Shown piece by piece: positions 49,598 through 63,000 of a stretch of 64,000 bases of DNA. The translations under genes were made by a program, and so were the position numbers. The DNA is taken from positions 1,116,001 to 1,180,000 of the forward strand of contig NC_051118.1 of NCBI RefSeq assembly GCF_014839805.1, in the 5' to 3' direction. Below the pieces are notes generated by a model. That model had not been told where the DNA came from. It was given only the letters and a program-made list of their open reading frames with translations, and made no database searches. Every line of letters starts with the position of its first letter. Within the stretch, counting starts at the first letter, position 1. The stretch is from Manduca sexta. Taxonomy: Eukaryota > Arthropoda > Insecta > Lepidoptera > Sphingidae.

Positions 49598-52500
49598 CCA
49601 AAAAATATATATTTATAGTAAATTCTTCGTCAATTTCAATTGAAAACGACCGGAAATGATCACACCACTATGTCATTAAAGTATTACAACGGTGACGTAA
49701 GCATATTGTAACGCGTGTCAATCGGGTGTAGAAGCAAAAAAACACGACCGTTGATGACATCAGCGTGCACTTATGCGAACCGGTCGGCGATCGACTCCCG
49801 GGCGGGGTTGGCGTGCACTTAGCCTTGCTCAAATGGTATGAATTGTAACTTCAAAGTTTTACTTATAAGAATGAGTTTTTAGTTGAAACTTGGAAGTATG
49901 CAGGAATGCAAAACATCTTCAATTACATTATTGCAACAACAGTAATCTTCAGCTACATTCTGTACAACCTAAGTGAAACTTACGCGCTGGTTTTTATTTA
50001 GTTCAACTCGTGCTGCATGAAGTACAGAGATCAAATCGGCAACCAATATAATATTATTAAGAGTATAAAATATAACGTACTATATTCTAATGACGACAAG
50101 TGCTAACCGCTCGCTTGGTGGTGAACACCACAACTGTAGCATCCGATAGTTTTTTTTATACGACCATAGCAAAGTGACCTCACTATAGCAGGCTTTACAC
50201 CTTGTGTACGGTGGTCGCCATCCGGACAGATACAAGCATCCTTCCAGATCTTTACTTAAAAAACTATACTGCACAGTATTCACTAGACATGACCATTCCA
50301 GTTGCATCTATCTGCTGATTGTAATGCTATACATACATAAACTTTATTACTTTGAGGCCATATTCAAACACCTTGATGAGAGATGGTCTAATTCATTTGG
50401 AATGTGAACGGAGAACCTTAAAACATCGTGACATAATGAATCGATCGTAAATGTTTACTGAATATAGTCCAGGTACTAAATATTAAAGGTTACAAATTAA
50501 ATATTTCAGTCAAAACAAACTGGCGTTATTCTGGCTACTGGTGAGGGACGCAATCTTTTTTGGTTTGTATTATATTTTGATTTTTGACTACATCTCACTC
50601 GCCATACATCTATTACATTTTCTATGACGTTTGCCAAGTAAATACATAGATTAGAAAATAATCAGGTTCGGAACACTACACAGAAATAGGCTCCTTCAAA
50701 GTTCAATCAGTCAGCTTTTTAAAACATTATATTAGTATATCTCAGAATAATGATGATAAATAAATATTAAAAATCTTTGTACAAACAACTCGGGTCATAA
50801 CCACACGACCCAAAACAAACTACAATATAATAGTCATTAAACATTTATCTGTTATCTATACAGTTTATTTACATAATACGTACGATAAATAAATAGTAAA
50901 ACTATGTGTCATCATTCATAATAGACATTAGATAAGAAACACATCAAGTTAAAATATCATCACTATTTGTACCGGTGATAAAATCATAAACTTTTATAAT
51001 TATATTAGTAAGATTATTAGGTCAACAAATGACGTCATTCATTCGCAAAGCAATCATACACAATGGGGACAAGAGGGTAGATAATGATAAAAGAGTTTCG
51101 TGTTGAATCTTTTCCATTCTACCCATACAGGCCGTGAAAAGTAACAAACGCAGTTAATCTCAATAAGCCCTTTATCAGTTATGTTGGAAACGTGTTTTTA
51201 AGTAGAACGCGACTTGGCACACGTAATGTAGAACGCCTTTGGCTCCAAGAGTGGAAGTGAAGTGAGGCTCAATAACGTTTCCCAAAGCGAATATTTTTCT
51301 GATATATTTTCTCACGTTTACTTCCCTACACTATCCACAAATGCATTGTTCTCGTCCTCATGACCTGCCACTGTTGGCCAAATCTGAAGTATTCACCTAA
51401 TTACTCACAATTTTGTTTTCCGTTTAATTTATATGATGAATCATCCGTGTTTTTATATGCCTACGTGATAAATATTTGTTCCTTTTTTATTTAAATCACG
51501 TTGTCTGAAAGAAATCAAAGTACTTGTTAAGTACTCCTTGGCATTCATAAGTTGCAAATATTGTAAGATCACGACTTCTATCCTCGAATGGGTAAGTAGA
51601 GATGCAAATGGTGCACCCACTTTTCACTAAGTGTTTTCTGTCAAATAATGCGCTAGCGGGCGATGTCTTCCAAATGTCATATCTATATCATAAAAATATA
51701 TTTAAATATTTCAATGGTTAAAAAATGGCGGCAATAGTTCCATGATCCACCATAGTTTCTGCCTCCTTTCATCTTATAATATCAATTCAACCAAAACATG
51801 TAGCATCACAAACACGATCAGGGCACTTGAGTGATCGAATGAATAAACCTTATCACACTGATAACACTTAATTAAGGGGAAACCTTATCTAGGCCCGAAT
51901 TAACGAGATTTCATTCGGGCTATTTATACGTCATACTGTAGAAAAACATCCTGTATAGTATGAGCACGTATATTATGAATCGTCGTTTATAGAATTTAAA
52001 CATTAAGTGCGCAAAAATACTGTTCAGATTTGTTTAACTACTGCCGTAAAAATAATGAGTTTTCCATCATTCCCAGCAAGTTAATAAAATATAATTTAGT
52101 ACTACTAAAAACATAACTGAAATAAAAGTCACATCAAACCGAATATAGGTTAATCAGGGTTTATTCCACCTTTCTTAACTTTAAGGATTCCCTAATATTG
52201 AGGCCACATAAAGTTAGGGCGATACTTCGTCGCGTCAGCTTATTTTGACTTGGAATCAAAACCCCAGTTTGATGCATACGATATTCGTAATTCACGAACC
52301 TCTAAATTACAGGCAAGCAAGTAAAAACGGGCATAGACAAGAAATATTTCACCAACTGATTATCAAAATCATTTCCTACGATTCGACGTTATCCCGTTTC
52401 ATTTTAGTAAATAACACATAGCTAATACATAAGTAATGGTACAGACTGTCTATAAGATAATTAGCCAGGTCATCGAACCCGCACGCGGCGCTCGAGCGCG

Positions 52501-53990
52501 GCGGCCACCCTCGCAACTAACAACCGGTGGACTCCCCCGCAAAACGGTGTAATTTGTTGCCAATACCAACTACACTATTCAGGAAACAAAAAAATAACTG
52601 ACGACTTTTTTTTCCGATAAGAACAGATGACATAGCCGCTCGTCTGATAGTGAACGGGGCTTGACAGTAAGACCAATTACCAAATAGTGTTTTTTGCTCT
52701 ACAATGACAAGAATATATTTTTGATGTAGTATGGGTTTAAAAATGACATATCTGCTTGCCCTTCGAAATTAAACTGTCGTGAGTATATGTCGTCTCTCCG
52801 ATATTCACTATTTGTTAAAGTTTTCCTTCTCTAAACCTTTTGTATTGCTAATTAACAATTGTATAATAATCGTGAACCATATGTGTTGTGTAATAATACA
52901 TTTAATAACATAAATTATGTCATATGGCGCACATTTGTGAGACGAGACGACGTAAATTTAATTTTATTATAATAATGCTATTGAAAATAGTGATCGCAAT
53001 AAGATCAGAACCATATGTGTTTTTCATATGGGAATTTCTGGATAGCAAGCATCGTCTCGCATCCTGACACTACGAATTATGCAAGCATTGTATCCCTCAG
53101 TGTATTAACAAAGTGGCATGACGAGAAAAATGCCATGGGACCCTGGCTTCAGGAGGCCCTAAAATGTAAAATTTACTACATTTTTACCTGTTGGATGTTA
53201 GAACCTTAAAAAAAAGCTCCCCAGAAAAAAAATACATAATATATAGGTACAGATTTTTTATATTAGTAGAGGCTCCATTCGACTAATTTGCCACGGACCC
53301 TTTACGATATAGGTATACTACTGGTGTTCCTGTTAGGAGGGAACTGTATTACAACTACTGAGTATTAAAAAAAATTTAATGCCTCAGGAATCTAAGTATA
53401 CCAAACGTATTGCAATGTTTTAAACACACGATTCTAAGTGATTCGAAATTCCTGTCCTGTGTGGTGTTACTACTGTTGTCAGTTGACACACCACAAGCCC
53501 TTCATCCACTATAAAAACCACGTAACAAGCGACATAAGTAAACTAGGTTAATTAGTTGTGTACAGATGAATCTTATCGTGACCCGCGCGGCCGCCGCACA
53601 CGGCGACTTGCCGAGCTACCTACTGTGTATGTCGCTCTGCGTGTCAAGGTGACCAGTTGATGTTATTAATGGCACTTAGTTTTTATCATAGTAAAGTAGT
53701 GATACATAGGGGAATAACATAGAGGAGATTCCACGGTAGATAGATAATGTCTGCCTTGTGAATAGTGCTTTTATGGGTCAATTTGTAACGTATGTATGGT
53801 AGCTACACCGCCGGGTATAATATAGTCATAATTTACGAGTTTGGATGTATGACATCGTGTACGGAACTACTCATCTGGTTCTGATAATTCACTAAAGAGT
53901 AACCTCAAAGAAATATCAGCTGCTATTTAATATGGCAAATAAACTAACCCGAACTGAACCAAACATAATAGAAAGCTGATAATCCGCAAG
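49598..53990. other. gene-free stretch
   Basis: CpG-rich spots lie at 49745-49825 and 52475-52555 (with the 12-bp palindrome gcgctcgagcgc at 52488-52499) and at 53580-53650. TGACGTCA is at 51030-51037. No exon could be recognised. Confidence 0.35.
51571..51668 (-). mobile_element. SINE family B fragment
   Basis: The reverse complement gives gcccgctagcgcattatttg, aaaacacttagtgaaaagtg and ggtgcaccatttgcatctct, then cattcgaggatagaagtcgt: the 3' body of family B. Confidence 0.55.
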
Positions 53991-54004
53991 CCACAGCCCC
54001 TACA

Positions 54005-54200
54005 CACCACGACCACTATAAAAGGTGGTAAAACGTGGCCATCTGCGCCGTCAGCTCGTCCCGGTGCTCGGTGCAAGGAGCGCATAATGTGATTACGGCG
54101 AGTGGCGACCTCGTTATAACATTCCCGGCGGCCGCTTACTCACCGCGAGCCGGGCCGCTTCTCGTGTCCCGGTTGTTAAACGCCTCGAGACGTCACGGGG
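54005..54200 (+). other. CpG-rich block with a TATA-like box, possible promoter
   Basis: tataaaag at 54017-54024 is followed about 35 bases later by tcag (54051-54054) in an initiator-like position. About 140 bases rich in CpG then follow (cattcccggcggccgcttac, cgcgagccgggccgcttctc). The spacing is a little long for an arthropod core promoter. No recognisable coding exon follows, so a non-coding first exon or a non-coding RNA is conceivable, but nothing here proves transcription. Confidence 0.3.
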
Positions 54201-56679
54201 ACTTATTGTGTTTTAAGTAGAAATTATTTTTATTCTTTACACGAACCCGCTCGCTCGCTCTCAAGATGGTAGATGATTTTTTTTATTAAAAAATGAAGGT
54301 AAGCTACTTCGTATAATTTATATTATATTTTCTTCTGGTTCTCAGTCTCAGATAACGATGTCAAAAAAAGCAGGCAAATACTCAACTGCCAAACGGGAGA
54401 TCGCAGCTTGATTCCTGCTTTGAAATGTGTAATACTAAAAAAGTATTTATTGCTGATACTTTGACAATAATTTTTGAATCAACATCTAAAGCAATAATAA
54501 ACCTAAGAATGGAGTGTATCTGTACATTGAAAGAAAATAAAAATGGAGTTACTAAATAGGATAAACAAATTCCGTTTTTTAGCGCACAATATGTCCGAGA
54601 CCACTGAACATATTTTTATGTAGTTTATACAAGAAAATAGAGTACAATCGTCAGCGATATGTAGAAATTAGGCTCTGTTTAATTTTAATCTAATATTAGA
54701 AAAAATTATCGTCACTAAGATATTTTCATTTTACAAATTTTAGTTTGATTTAATAATAGAAAAACAAAGCTATGTTTACATTATTCTTACCTAGGGGAAT
54801 ATGGAAATTATAATTTACAGCCTTACAAAAATGCCGCCGCTGTACCTATAAACCCTCCAAGGTTACATATCCCAGCAAACATATCCTACGATACCATTAT
54901 GTGTAATTACTTCAATGATGGATCCTTGACACCAATTACGGCCAGCCAAATGTGGCCCACTGAGACCACGTTTTCTGCGACACGCCTAATTAAAAACATA
55001 CCGTATTAATAAATGAACGGGGGTAAATTTCAAAACCAACATTTTGTTGATGAATTTTGTGCAGATATTTATTTAAAAAGTTTGCGTTCAGAATAATTCA
55101 GTAATTGGATTTAATAAGACCTTCCATGGGATACCGACAGTCTTCATAAATTATTTTATGCCTTCATAAACTCTTTTAAAATCACGATGAAATGTCGCTT
55201 GCGTCATATTTAGAGCTTCTAATACCCATAAACAGTACTTAGTGCAGGGTAGAAATATCATTACTCAATTGGGTTGATCATCAAACATCTGAAATCAAGT
55301 CTCAAACAGTAATTGCCCTGGCTAGAATACTCCACATCAAAGAACACTGTCTGAAGAAAACAGACCAATCAATTATACCATACTAAATATATGATTTTCA
55401 TATTTCAAAAAGTAAGATATAGTCCGTCACCCATGGAGAAAATCCGAAAGCCTTTTTTGCACAACGCAGTTTCCTTATCCTCTTGTATTCGCGACGTGTG
55501 AATTCCGGGATTTTTGATAAAACGGAACGACCGGAACAGACGTTCTGAACCGTTAACATATTCCGGTATACCGGGATTGTAACCCTACTCTACAAACAGC
55601 GAAGGGCGCGGAACCGCGACGCGTGCGGAGTTATCTCCAACTGTATAAATAACCGTGATAACATTAGGACGTGTTATTCATTGATACTGCACACGTCATC
55701 GTGAGCTAATCTTAACTCCGTTGTGTCACTTCGACACGATTCTTGGGTTAAGTGGTGACGTCACCGATGCGGTACTCCGAACACATGTAAACTTATTTTT
55801 ATATACGGATTTTTATAAGGAGTTAAGAGTGTTCATTATTATTATAAAATTATATAAAAACCAAGCAATATACGATTCTAATCAATTTCATGCAGATTGA
55901 GTCGTCGGTAGAGTTAGTAATGAATAAAAAATATATAATTCCTGTAGTACGTTTTGGACCGTTATGTCATTGTACTAAAACTCCGTTAGGTTGTCGGAAG
56001 CCCTCGCGTCGGAAGCCGTATGTTTAAAATTCATACATTGGGCTGCCTATTAGCCTTGTTTTGAATGTTTGTAGTATGCACAAGTACAACGGAGCTATGC
56101 ATGATACAGTACATGATCCATGCTTCAAATTGTATATAACGATTCATATGAAACTAGGTCTATTAACTGATAGACCTCACATGCACATATCGGGATAGGG
56201 AGGAACAAATCTAACAGCAGTATTCTAACATCCTTGTGTTCATCAGGGAGTTTATTCTCTATGCCAGAACGTTATTTTAGAAGTGCGCAAATAGTATATA
56301 ACGCACCACGTCACGTTTAAGTCAATAGAACTTGGCATACCGAATATAATTCTACACTAATTTCTTGTAGATAACGTAACACGGCCACGTTAAGAGTTTA
56401 CACTGCCATATAGAATAAGGCAGGTATAGAGAGCAGAATAATACAACGCAAACAATAAAAACCGAATAACGTCCAGCATTCATTCCGTTCCACCGTCATT
56501 AGTCTTCGTATACTCTGTACGGTTCAAAAAGACGGCTCATTTTTTTTTAACCAATTCAGTCCTTAGAGGTACATCAACATCTTAACATAAACGTACTTAA
56601 CTCCCAATAAATATCACATTCACATGTCTAGCAACAGACATAATGATCCTCGAACAAATTGAGACAAACGCGACGAGAC

Positions 56680-56775
56680 AATGGATCGGCAAACGCCTGT
56701 CCAGCGCGGTGCTGCGTGGACAATTTGGGCCGCCCACACGCCGCCGGGCGCGCCGCGTGGGCGGAACTGTCCTAC
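56680..56775. other. GC-rich block with inverted ccgcccac/gtgggcgg arms
   Basis: ccgcccacacg and cgcgtgggcgg flank a GC-only loop (about 56731-56765) in otherwise AT-rich DNA. gtgggcgg is the kind of sequence bound by Sp1/Egr-type zinc fingers (family knowledge); no function can be assigned. Confidence 0.4.
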
Positions 56776-58069
56776 AATCATCAATCTGTTTTAGCTAAGA
56801 TACTATGGTACAATGAATAAGACAGCGTGTACTTTGATATTTGTAAACTTTAAAAATGCGTATGCTATTCCAGATACTTTGTTCCGAAGCGGCAGCGGAA
56901 AACGTCGCGAGGAAACCGAATATTTGCGTGTCTCGATTGTATATTCATACGAATTATGTAGCATTGTTAAGTGTAATAATTAGCAATAAACCTATGTAAG
57001 AGACGAAAGATCAACATCTCTTAAACGGGGAGGGGGTGGGTAGAGAAAGGAATAGATTAGCTATAGTTGCAACTCCAAAAAATTGACAAAAAGTGGCTTA
57101 ACAGAACAGCTGTTCCTTGCCAAATACCCATAACAATTTTATTAGAAATTCATAGAAAACGAAACTCGGCACATCCGCAGTGTCCCGGTTTTTATTGCCC
57201 ACTGCCCCACATCAACCGACGCGGGACCCATAAAAACGGTCACAATTGGGCCACGACACGCGTCATGGGACCCTGACACGAGTCTATTAATACAAACCTA
57301 CATAACATCAACACTAGTTAGTCATGGGGTTACGTCATTCATACTCATAAAAATTGAAAAATTGATTTTATTCATGTTTCTCAGTTAACATAGCGATTAT
57401 CGACGAATTCTGAGAATGCTGTCTTTATAACACACTGAGCTGCAGTAATTCATGTTTCCGTCCCACGATATGGGATGAAATTAGCACGTTTGACCTTTTT
57501 AGAAACCATATCGTCAGAAATAAGGAACAACGACGCTTTCAGTTTTAATTCCCCCGAAAAACTTTCTTTTATCAATTACTTACCAACGCCAGTTGTACGC
57601 TTAGTGTACTAACCCTGACGGAATAGCAATTCATTCACATATAATAGTATTTGAACCGACTACAAAAAAAGGAGCAGGTAGAATCGTCAATGTGTTGTCG
57701 GCCTTTACGATAGCAATTAGCTTTCTTTTAAAAGATTCTATAACCGTATTAAATCGCAGTCTTAACATAAAACACCACTTCTAAACTTTATTTAAACATA
57801 AATACAGTGAGCGCTCTGTTACTTGAACCCATAAAAGGCCGCCTTCGAGGCAAACTCATCTTTATCAATGACATACACAACGGCGTACCTTTTACATAAT
57901 GTTTATAAATCGAGGCGATTTTAAAATCGATCGCTTTTTATAACATTAAGTACTGATGGCAGATCGCTCTCCTAGTATTGAACGACACAGTACCAGTACC
58001 ATCGAAAACTTTTGATTACTCCATATTGCAATACACTATGTCATTATGTGATATTAGATGTTACACACA

Positions 58070-58120
58070 CTAACACGCTTTTATTCCCGAAGAGATAGGC
58101 AGAGGCGCAAATGGTAACTG
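58070..58120 (-). mobile_element. SINE family B short fragment
   Basis: acacgcttttattcccgaag and agataggcagaggcgcaaat are the reverse complement of the family B 3' end (gcctatc...gataaa...cgtg). Confidence 0.45.
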
Positions 58121-60009
58121 ATACCGCGTAGAAAAAAAAAATTATCATTTTAACATGAGATGTTAAGTCTCACAATCGCCAATAACTGCACTAGCTACAA
58201 GTTCACTACTGCTTGGAGATGGAAATATACTACCTAGAAATTTCTCATGTCGTGAATTTTACCACTTACCATCCAGTTTCAGACTGACACAAAAATAACG
58301 ATTCTGATTGTAAATACACCAGTCTCATATCGGGCAGAAGATGTAGCTTGTACATGCCTCAACTAAATGTAGACGCCCTGACGCCGGAACGGGGATACAC
58401 CTCATCGAAACTCAGGACGAGTCCCTATGACGAGCTTTTGCGCCTTATGTATCGCCACAGTCGGATAGTAATTAGGAGATTTTCTGATAACAATAACAGC
58501 TGCAGAATTTTTTATTTGAGACAAAGACAAACGCGCTACAAATTACAATTCTAGTCTAAACAAAAAACAGTAATAAATTTCACGAGCTTGCGAATAAGAC
58601 CTAGTACTAAACTCAGCCAAAAGCATTAGATTTTAGGCACAAGAAAATATAAAAACACGATGACACCAAGTGTTTCCCAGAATGCATTTGGTGGAGAGCC
58701 AAAAAAACAAAGTTCACGCGACAAAGCCGAACGTTGTGTGAAAACAAAAATAAACTGTAAATTTGGTAGACTAAATACGGACAAAACGGTGCATACAAAA
58801 ATATTGCTTCGAACTTCGGACTATATGGCACTGGGAAGTAGGAAGTTCTATAAATATTTGGATACCCTAGCTACCGTCACCTGCATTTAGTTAATTTTGC
58901 TGACAAAACTGACCTTTGCTAGTAAAGCCATGCTTTTTGTTTAACAGAAATTAGGCCCAAGGTGTTGGGCTCTAAATTTGCTGTTGCATTTCGTACGGTC
59001 AATGATTCTTGACGAATTTCTATTCTTCGACGATGGTTCCACCTTTTCACACCTCTTATGTCTTGTGAGGCTCAGGTAATTCATAAATCTTTTAAATCAT
59101 CATAGTAGTGTCTACAATCTGTCTTAAAAATGTTGAAAGTAGGAGATAAAACACTGAAAAAATGAATACTTGATTAAAAATTTATATTGCAAGTCGTAGT
59201 ACTTAAAAAAGTACGCAACTGTTGACTGCGTAACTTCTCATTACTCCAACGTGGCCAAATAGAGCGTATAAGTTTAATTGTGTACAAAAACTTCTTAACA
59301 AGTTTCATTTGTCAGCCGAGAGTCGAGACGACACAGAGAGGCTTGTATTAAGTTTGTCTAACAAAGTTTGCTCCAACTTCAGCCGAGTTTATTGGATTTA
59401 TTACTGAAATGGGAATAGTATAAATTAATAAAAACTCTTTGCAACTGTAGTTAGATAATATTGTTTATGAAATATAACAAGGAGCGGTTAAATTATGGAA
59501 CGGCAAATACCAGTGTGAAGGCACTGTTGTTTTCCGGTTGGGTGGACATTACAATTAGTGTAATCACATGCTATTTAAGGATGATCCGCGGTATATACAA
59601 CGATATAAATATAAAATTTAGCTTTGCATAGGTTTAAATATAGTGGTTTGTTGGATGTACACTGACCTGAAACACTCGTCAGAACGAGCTACGAGTTTTC
59701 ACTACGATTAAACGATAAAAAACATTAAACGAATACAATTTACAAAGCGTTATCATCAAAATTAAACATAACTTCTCACAAACTCTTACGTTTTCCCAGT
59801 AATAATGACGAATTAAGTGAAAGTACAATTTGGCAAGGCATTTGGTTATGTGAGCCTCGCTCGCAAAGGAAACCAGTCGATGAGCGCGGTTCGTAGGACC
59901 AAAAAGGGTACAATTTAGTTTTTGTTATCGCTTTAAAAGGCGATGGGTTTCGGAACTCGTTTGACGTGGGTAATTTTGGTTAACTATACATACATTTTTG
60001 GCAAGTATA

Positions 60010-60075
60010 AGGTACGTATCTCCTGTATATCCACCACCAAGCAGCAGTGTGTAAGTGTTCCAGTATAAATGGTAA
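60010..60075 (+). repeat. LINE 3' tail fragment
   Basis: ggtacgtatctcctgtatat and ccaccaccaagcagcagtgt correspond to the start of the tail at 19385-19625. Confidence 0.4.
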
Positions 60076-63000
60076 CAACTGGGTAACTTATTAAGCACTT
60101 TGGTACGTAATAAGAATGTTCACAGATAATTTAAAAAAATTCAGGTCTAATTTAGTAAAGTATAAAAAATCTAGCAATAATTTGTAATTTTACATACATA
60201 TCACTGAGACATGCCAAAAATCACACAACTTTTACTTCGCTTTCGTTCCATTAGTATGAATTGCTCGACCAAACAGTCGTCAGTTGCCAGTCGCCAGTCG
60301 CATCATAACCTGCCTCGCCGGCCGATGAGAGACGTTTCCTGATCAATAAACGGTTACTCGCTCGTTATGGCGGGCCGTGGCCAGTTAATTGAATTTAGTT
60401 AAGGCGAGGCGCGCTGGGAAACTATGTTGATTAACTGTTCGCGACATGGCCGCGGTGTTGCTACATGTCCCGGATTTGTGGGATGTCCCGTAGTTTAGAC
60501 CCGAGATTTTTTGTAAGCGGAGCAGTAACAGTCCCGCTAGGTAATCTAATTCTTGACGTAAAAAACAATAGGATGTACTTAGATAAGCCCTTATTAAAAT
60601 TATAACACTTTTTCATTCTGCTGCAGAAAAAGCGCCCCTCTGCAGTGTAGAGCTCCTCCTATAATTATATAATTCTAATTATAATGCTGGCAAGACAAAA
60701 CAATTTGATCTAATTATACAGAAGAACAGCGCAATTATAATATCGATTACGAAAAAATTCCGCGTCGCAAGCCAAATTTCCAAAATTACCTTAATCAATA
60801 GTCATATCGTTTGTTTTTTCACATATTTGTTATTAAATTCCGATTATTAATAAGCGTAGCTAGCAACACAACAAGTCTAGCATGCACCATCCACCAGACA
60901 GTCGTTCGATCCACTTGTACTTATACATTCATTGAAAAATATCAGCGGCAACATACTTCTGCTAACTTTCTAGTTTAATCGTGACCTCTCGCTGGCGGAT
61001 ACGGTTTTACAAGAAGCCAATTTTTCTTACACGTCCCCTTCAGAAACACTTCGTTTAGAAAAAGATTAATGATGTTCAAGGAGTCTCCTTTACATTTAGC
61101 ATGTATAGTATATGTTCTAGTCATGTCGGATTGCCGTCTCATCGGACTATGTAAGTGAAGGAACACAGTGCACCTGTGTCCCTATTGCGCACACATTTGT
61201 GCGCTATAATATTTCCTGCGTATTTGGCTGATGTCAGTTGAGATTGGCCGCCATGGCCGAAATTCAGTTAGGACTCACTTATAAGTGTATGCTCTCAATA
61301 GTGAATCTCCCCCTCAAAAAACCACGTAATACAGTGCAAATATTTTAAACCAATGCGTTTATTTGAAAAAAAACACTGCGAATGCCCACTTTCTCTTTTC
61401 GGCTCTCATTGTACTGTTATTAATGACCTTTCCGCGAATGTTGCGAAATACAAACCGCAAAACCAACCAAAAAACTCCACACCACCCTTTAGCGAATAAC
61501 TACTTACTTTATACAGCAGTCTATAGGTTCATACAGTCTGTCTCGGATGCGTCTAGACGACAGCAAGGTGACGCGCTACGTGCCAGAGTAGCTTCCTTAT
61601 AATATTACGATTCGATTTAGCTATAGATCTGACTGTAGCGGACCTTTTGTAAGAATCGGCCATTACTTACAAATATATTGCTATAACTTTAAATGCTTAA
61701 AGATTTTACGAGTGCTAAATTCGTCGCTAACTGATATCCACCGCAACGGTACAAAACTCGTGTGTATTTATAACTTCGTGTGTATGGTCATGGAATGTGA
61801 TTAACTCAAACAAAAGCAATGAAGCGTAAACCATTGGTGTTTCCAAGTGTGTATTCCCGTAACACATTACGAGAATAACCTAGGCATGCGCTATTTACGT
61901 TCTAGCGTTAAATAAAACATTATTTTCAGTGCGAAACACACCGCTGACACAATAACAACGTAGTGTAGCCAGAGATATAAATATAGACATATGTAAACAT
62001 TGTGTAATGACTCAGTTCTGACATGAACAACTTACTACGAACGTAGTGGTGCTATGGGATGGTACAACTATCGCATGCAAGTGTTTATCTAGACACCAAT
62101 TCTTTGTCTATTGCTACTGTCGAGCAGCAGTGCACAAATAATGTTGTGTACGGAAAACATAATAGTCACTGTACCCGACATTATGACAATTAACACCTTA
62201 TATCAATAAATGAGCACGGATTTTAATACAAATACTTAGAGAAGTTAATATTTTTATGATCAATCGTATGCATTATTTTTTTTCATTTATACTGTACTGT
62301 AGTTAAATCACATTTAAAGTTAAAATTAATTTGAATTACATTTATTTCGAAGACTTGCGCATACGCAGATGCGTGTAAAAACAAATCGTTTATGAAAAAG
62401 AAAGTTACCTAACTACAATTCCAACACGTGTGTTTTCACGCTAAACGTACCGATTGTAATACTACGGCCTATATAAACAAACGCTATGAGCAAACAAATG
62501 TATATGACTCACAAATATGGCACTTAACGTTTTTCACCGAACGATAGTCGATGGAGGCGAAATTTATCGACATATTGACAGGCTATTGTAATACTTTGAG
62601 ATATAGATGTTTATTAATAGCGTGCAATATTTTTTTAAACCTATTATTCATTGGCATACCTTTGTACAGGCCAAGAACTGTGTGAAATATAGTAAAGGCT
62701 TTAGCTTAAGACTCGAAATTACGGCTCTTAAGTTTTAAGTATTTTCAACTATGTATTATTCCAGCATAATAAAGTAACCATAATTTACTATCCCATTATT
62801 TGTATCCATAAAGAGTACGCCTTCGTAACAAATTCTATAATTTTCTGATAGTCTGTTATTTATTTTTCAACCTATACACTAACAAATTCCAATGCAGGTC
62901 AATTTGTAAAACTTTGGTTTGATAATTATCAATCAAAAACAACTCTCACATTACGTTTCAACACAATTGAGGTACAGTGAGGCGCTAACGATGCTAATTT

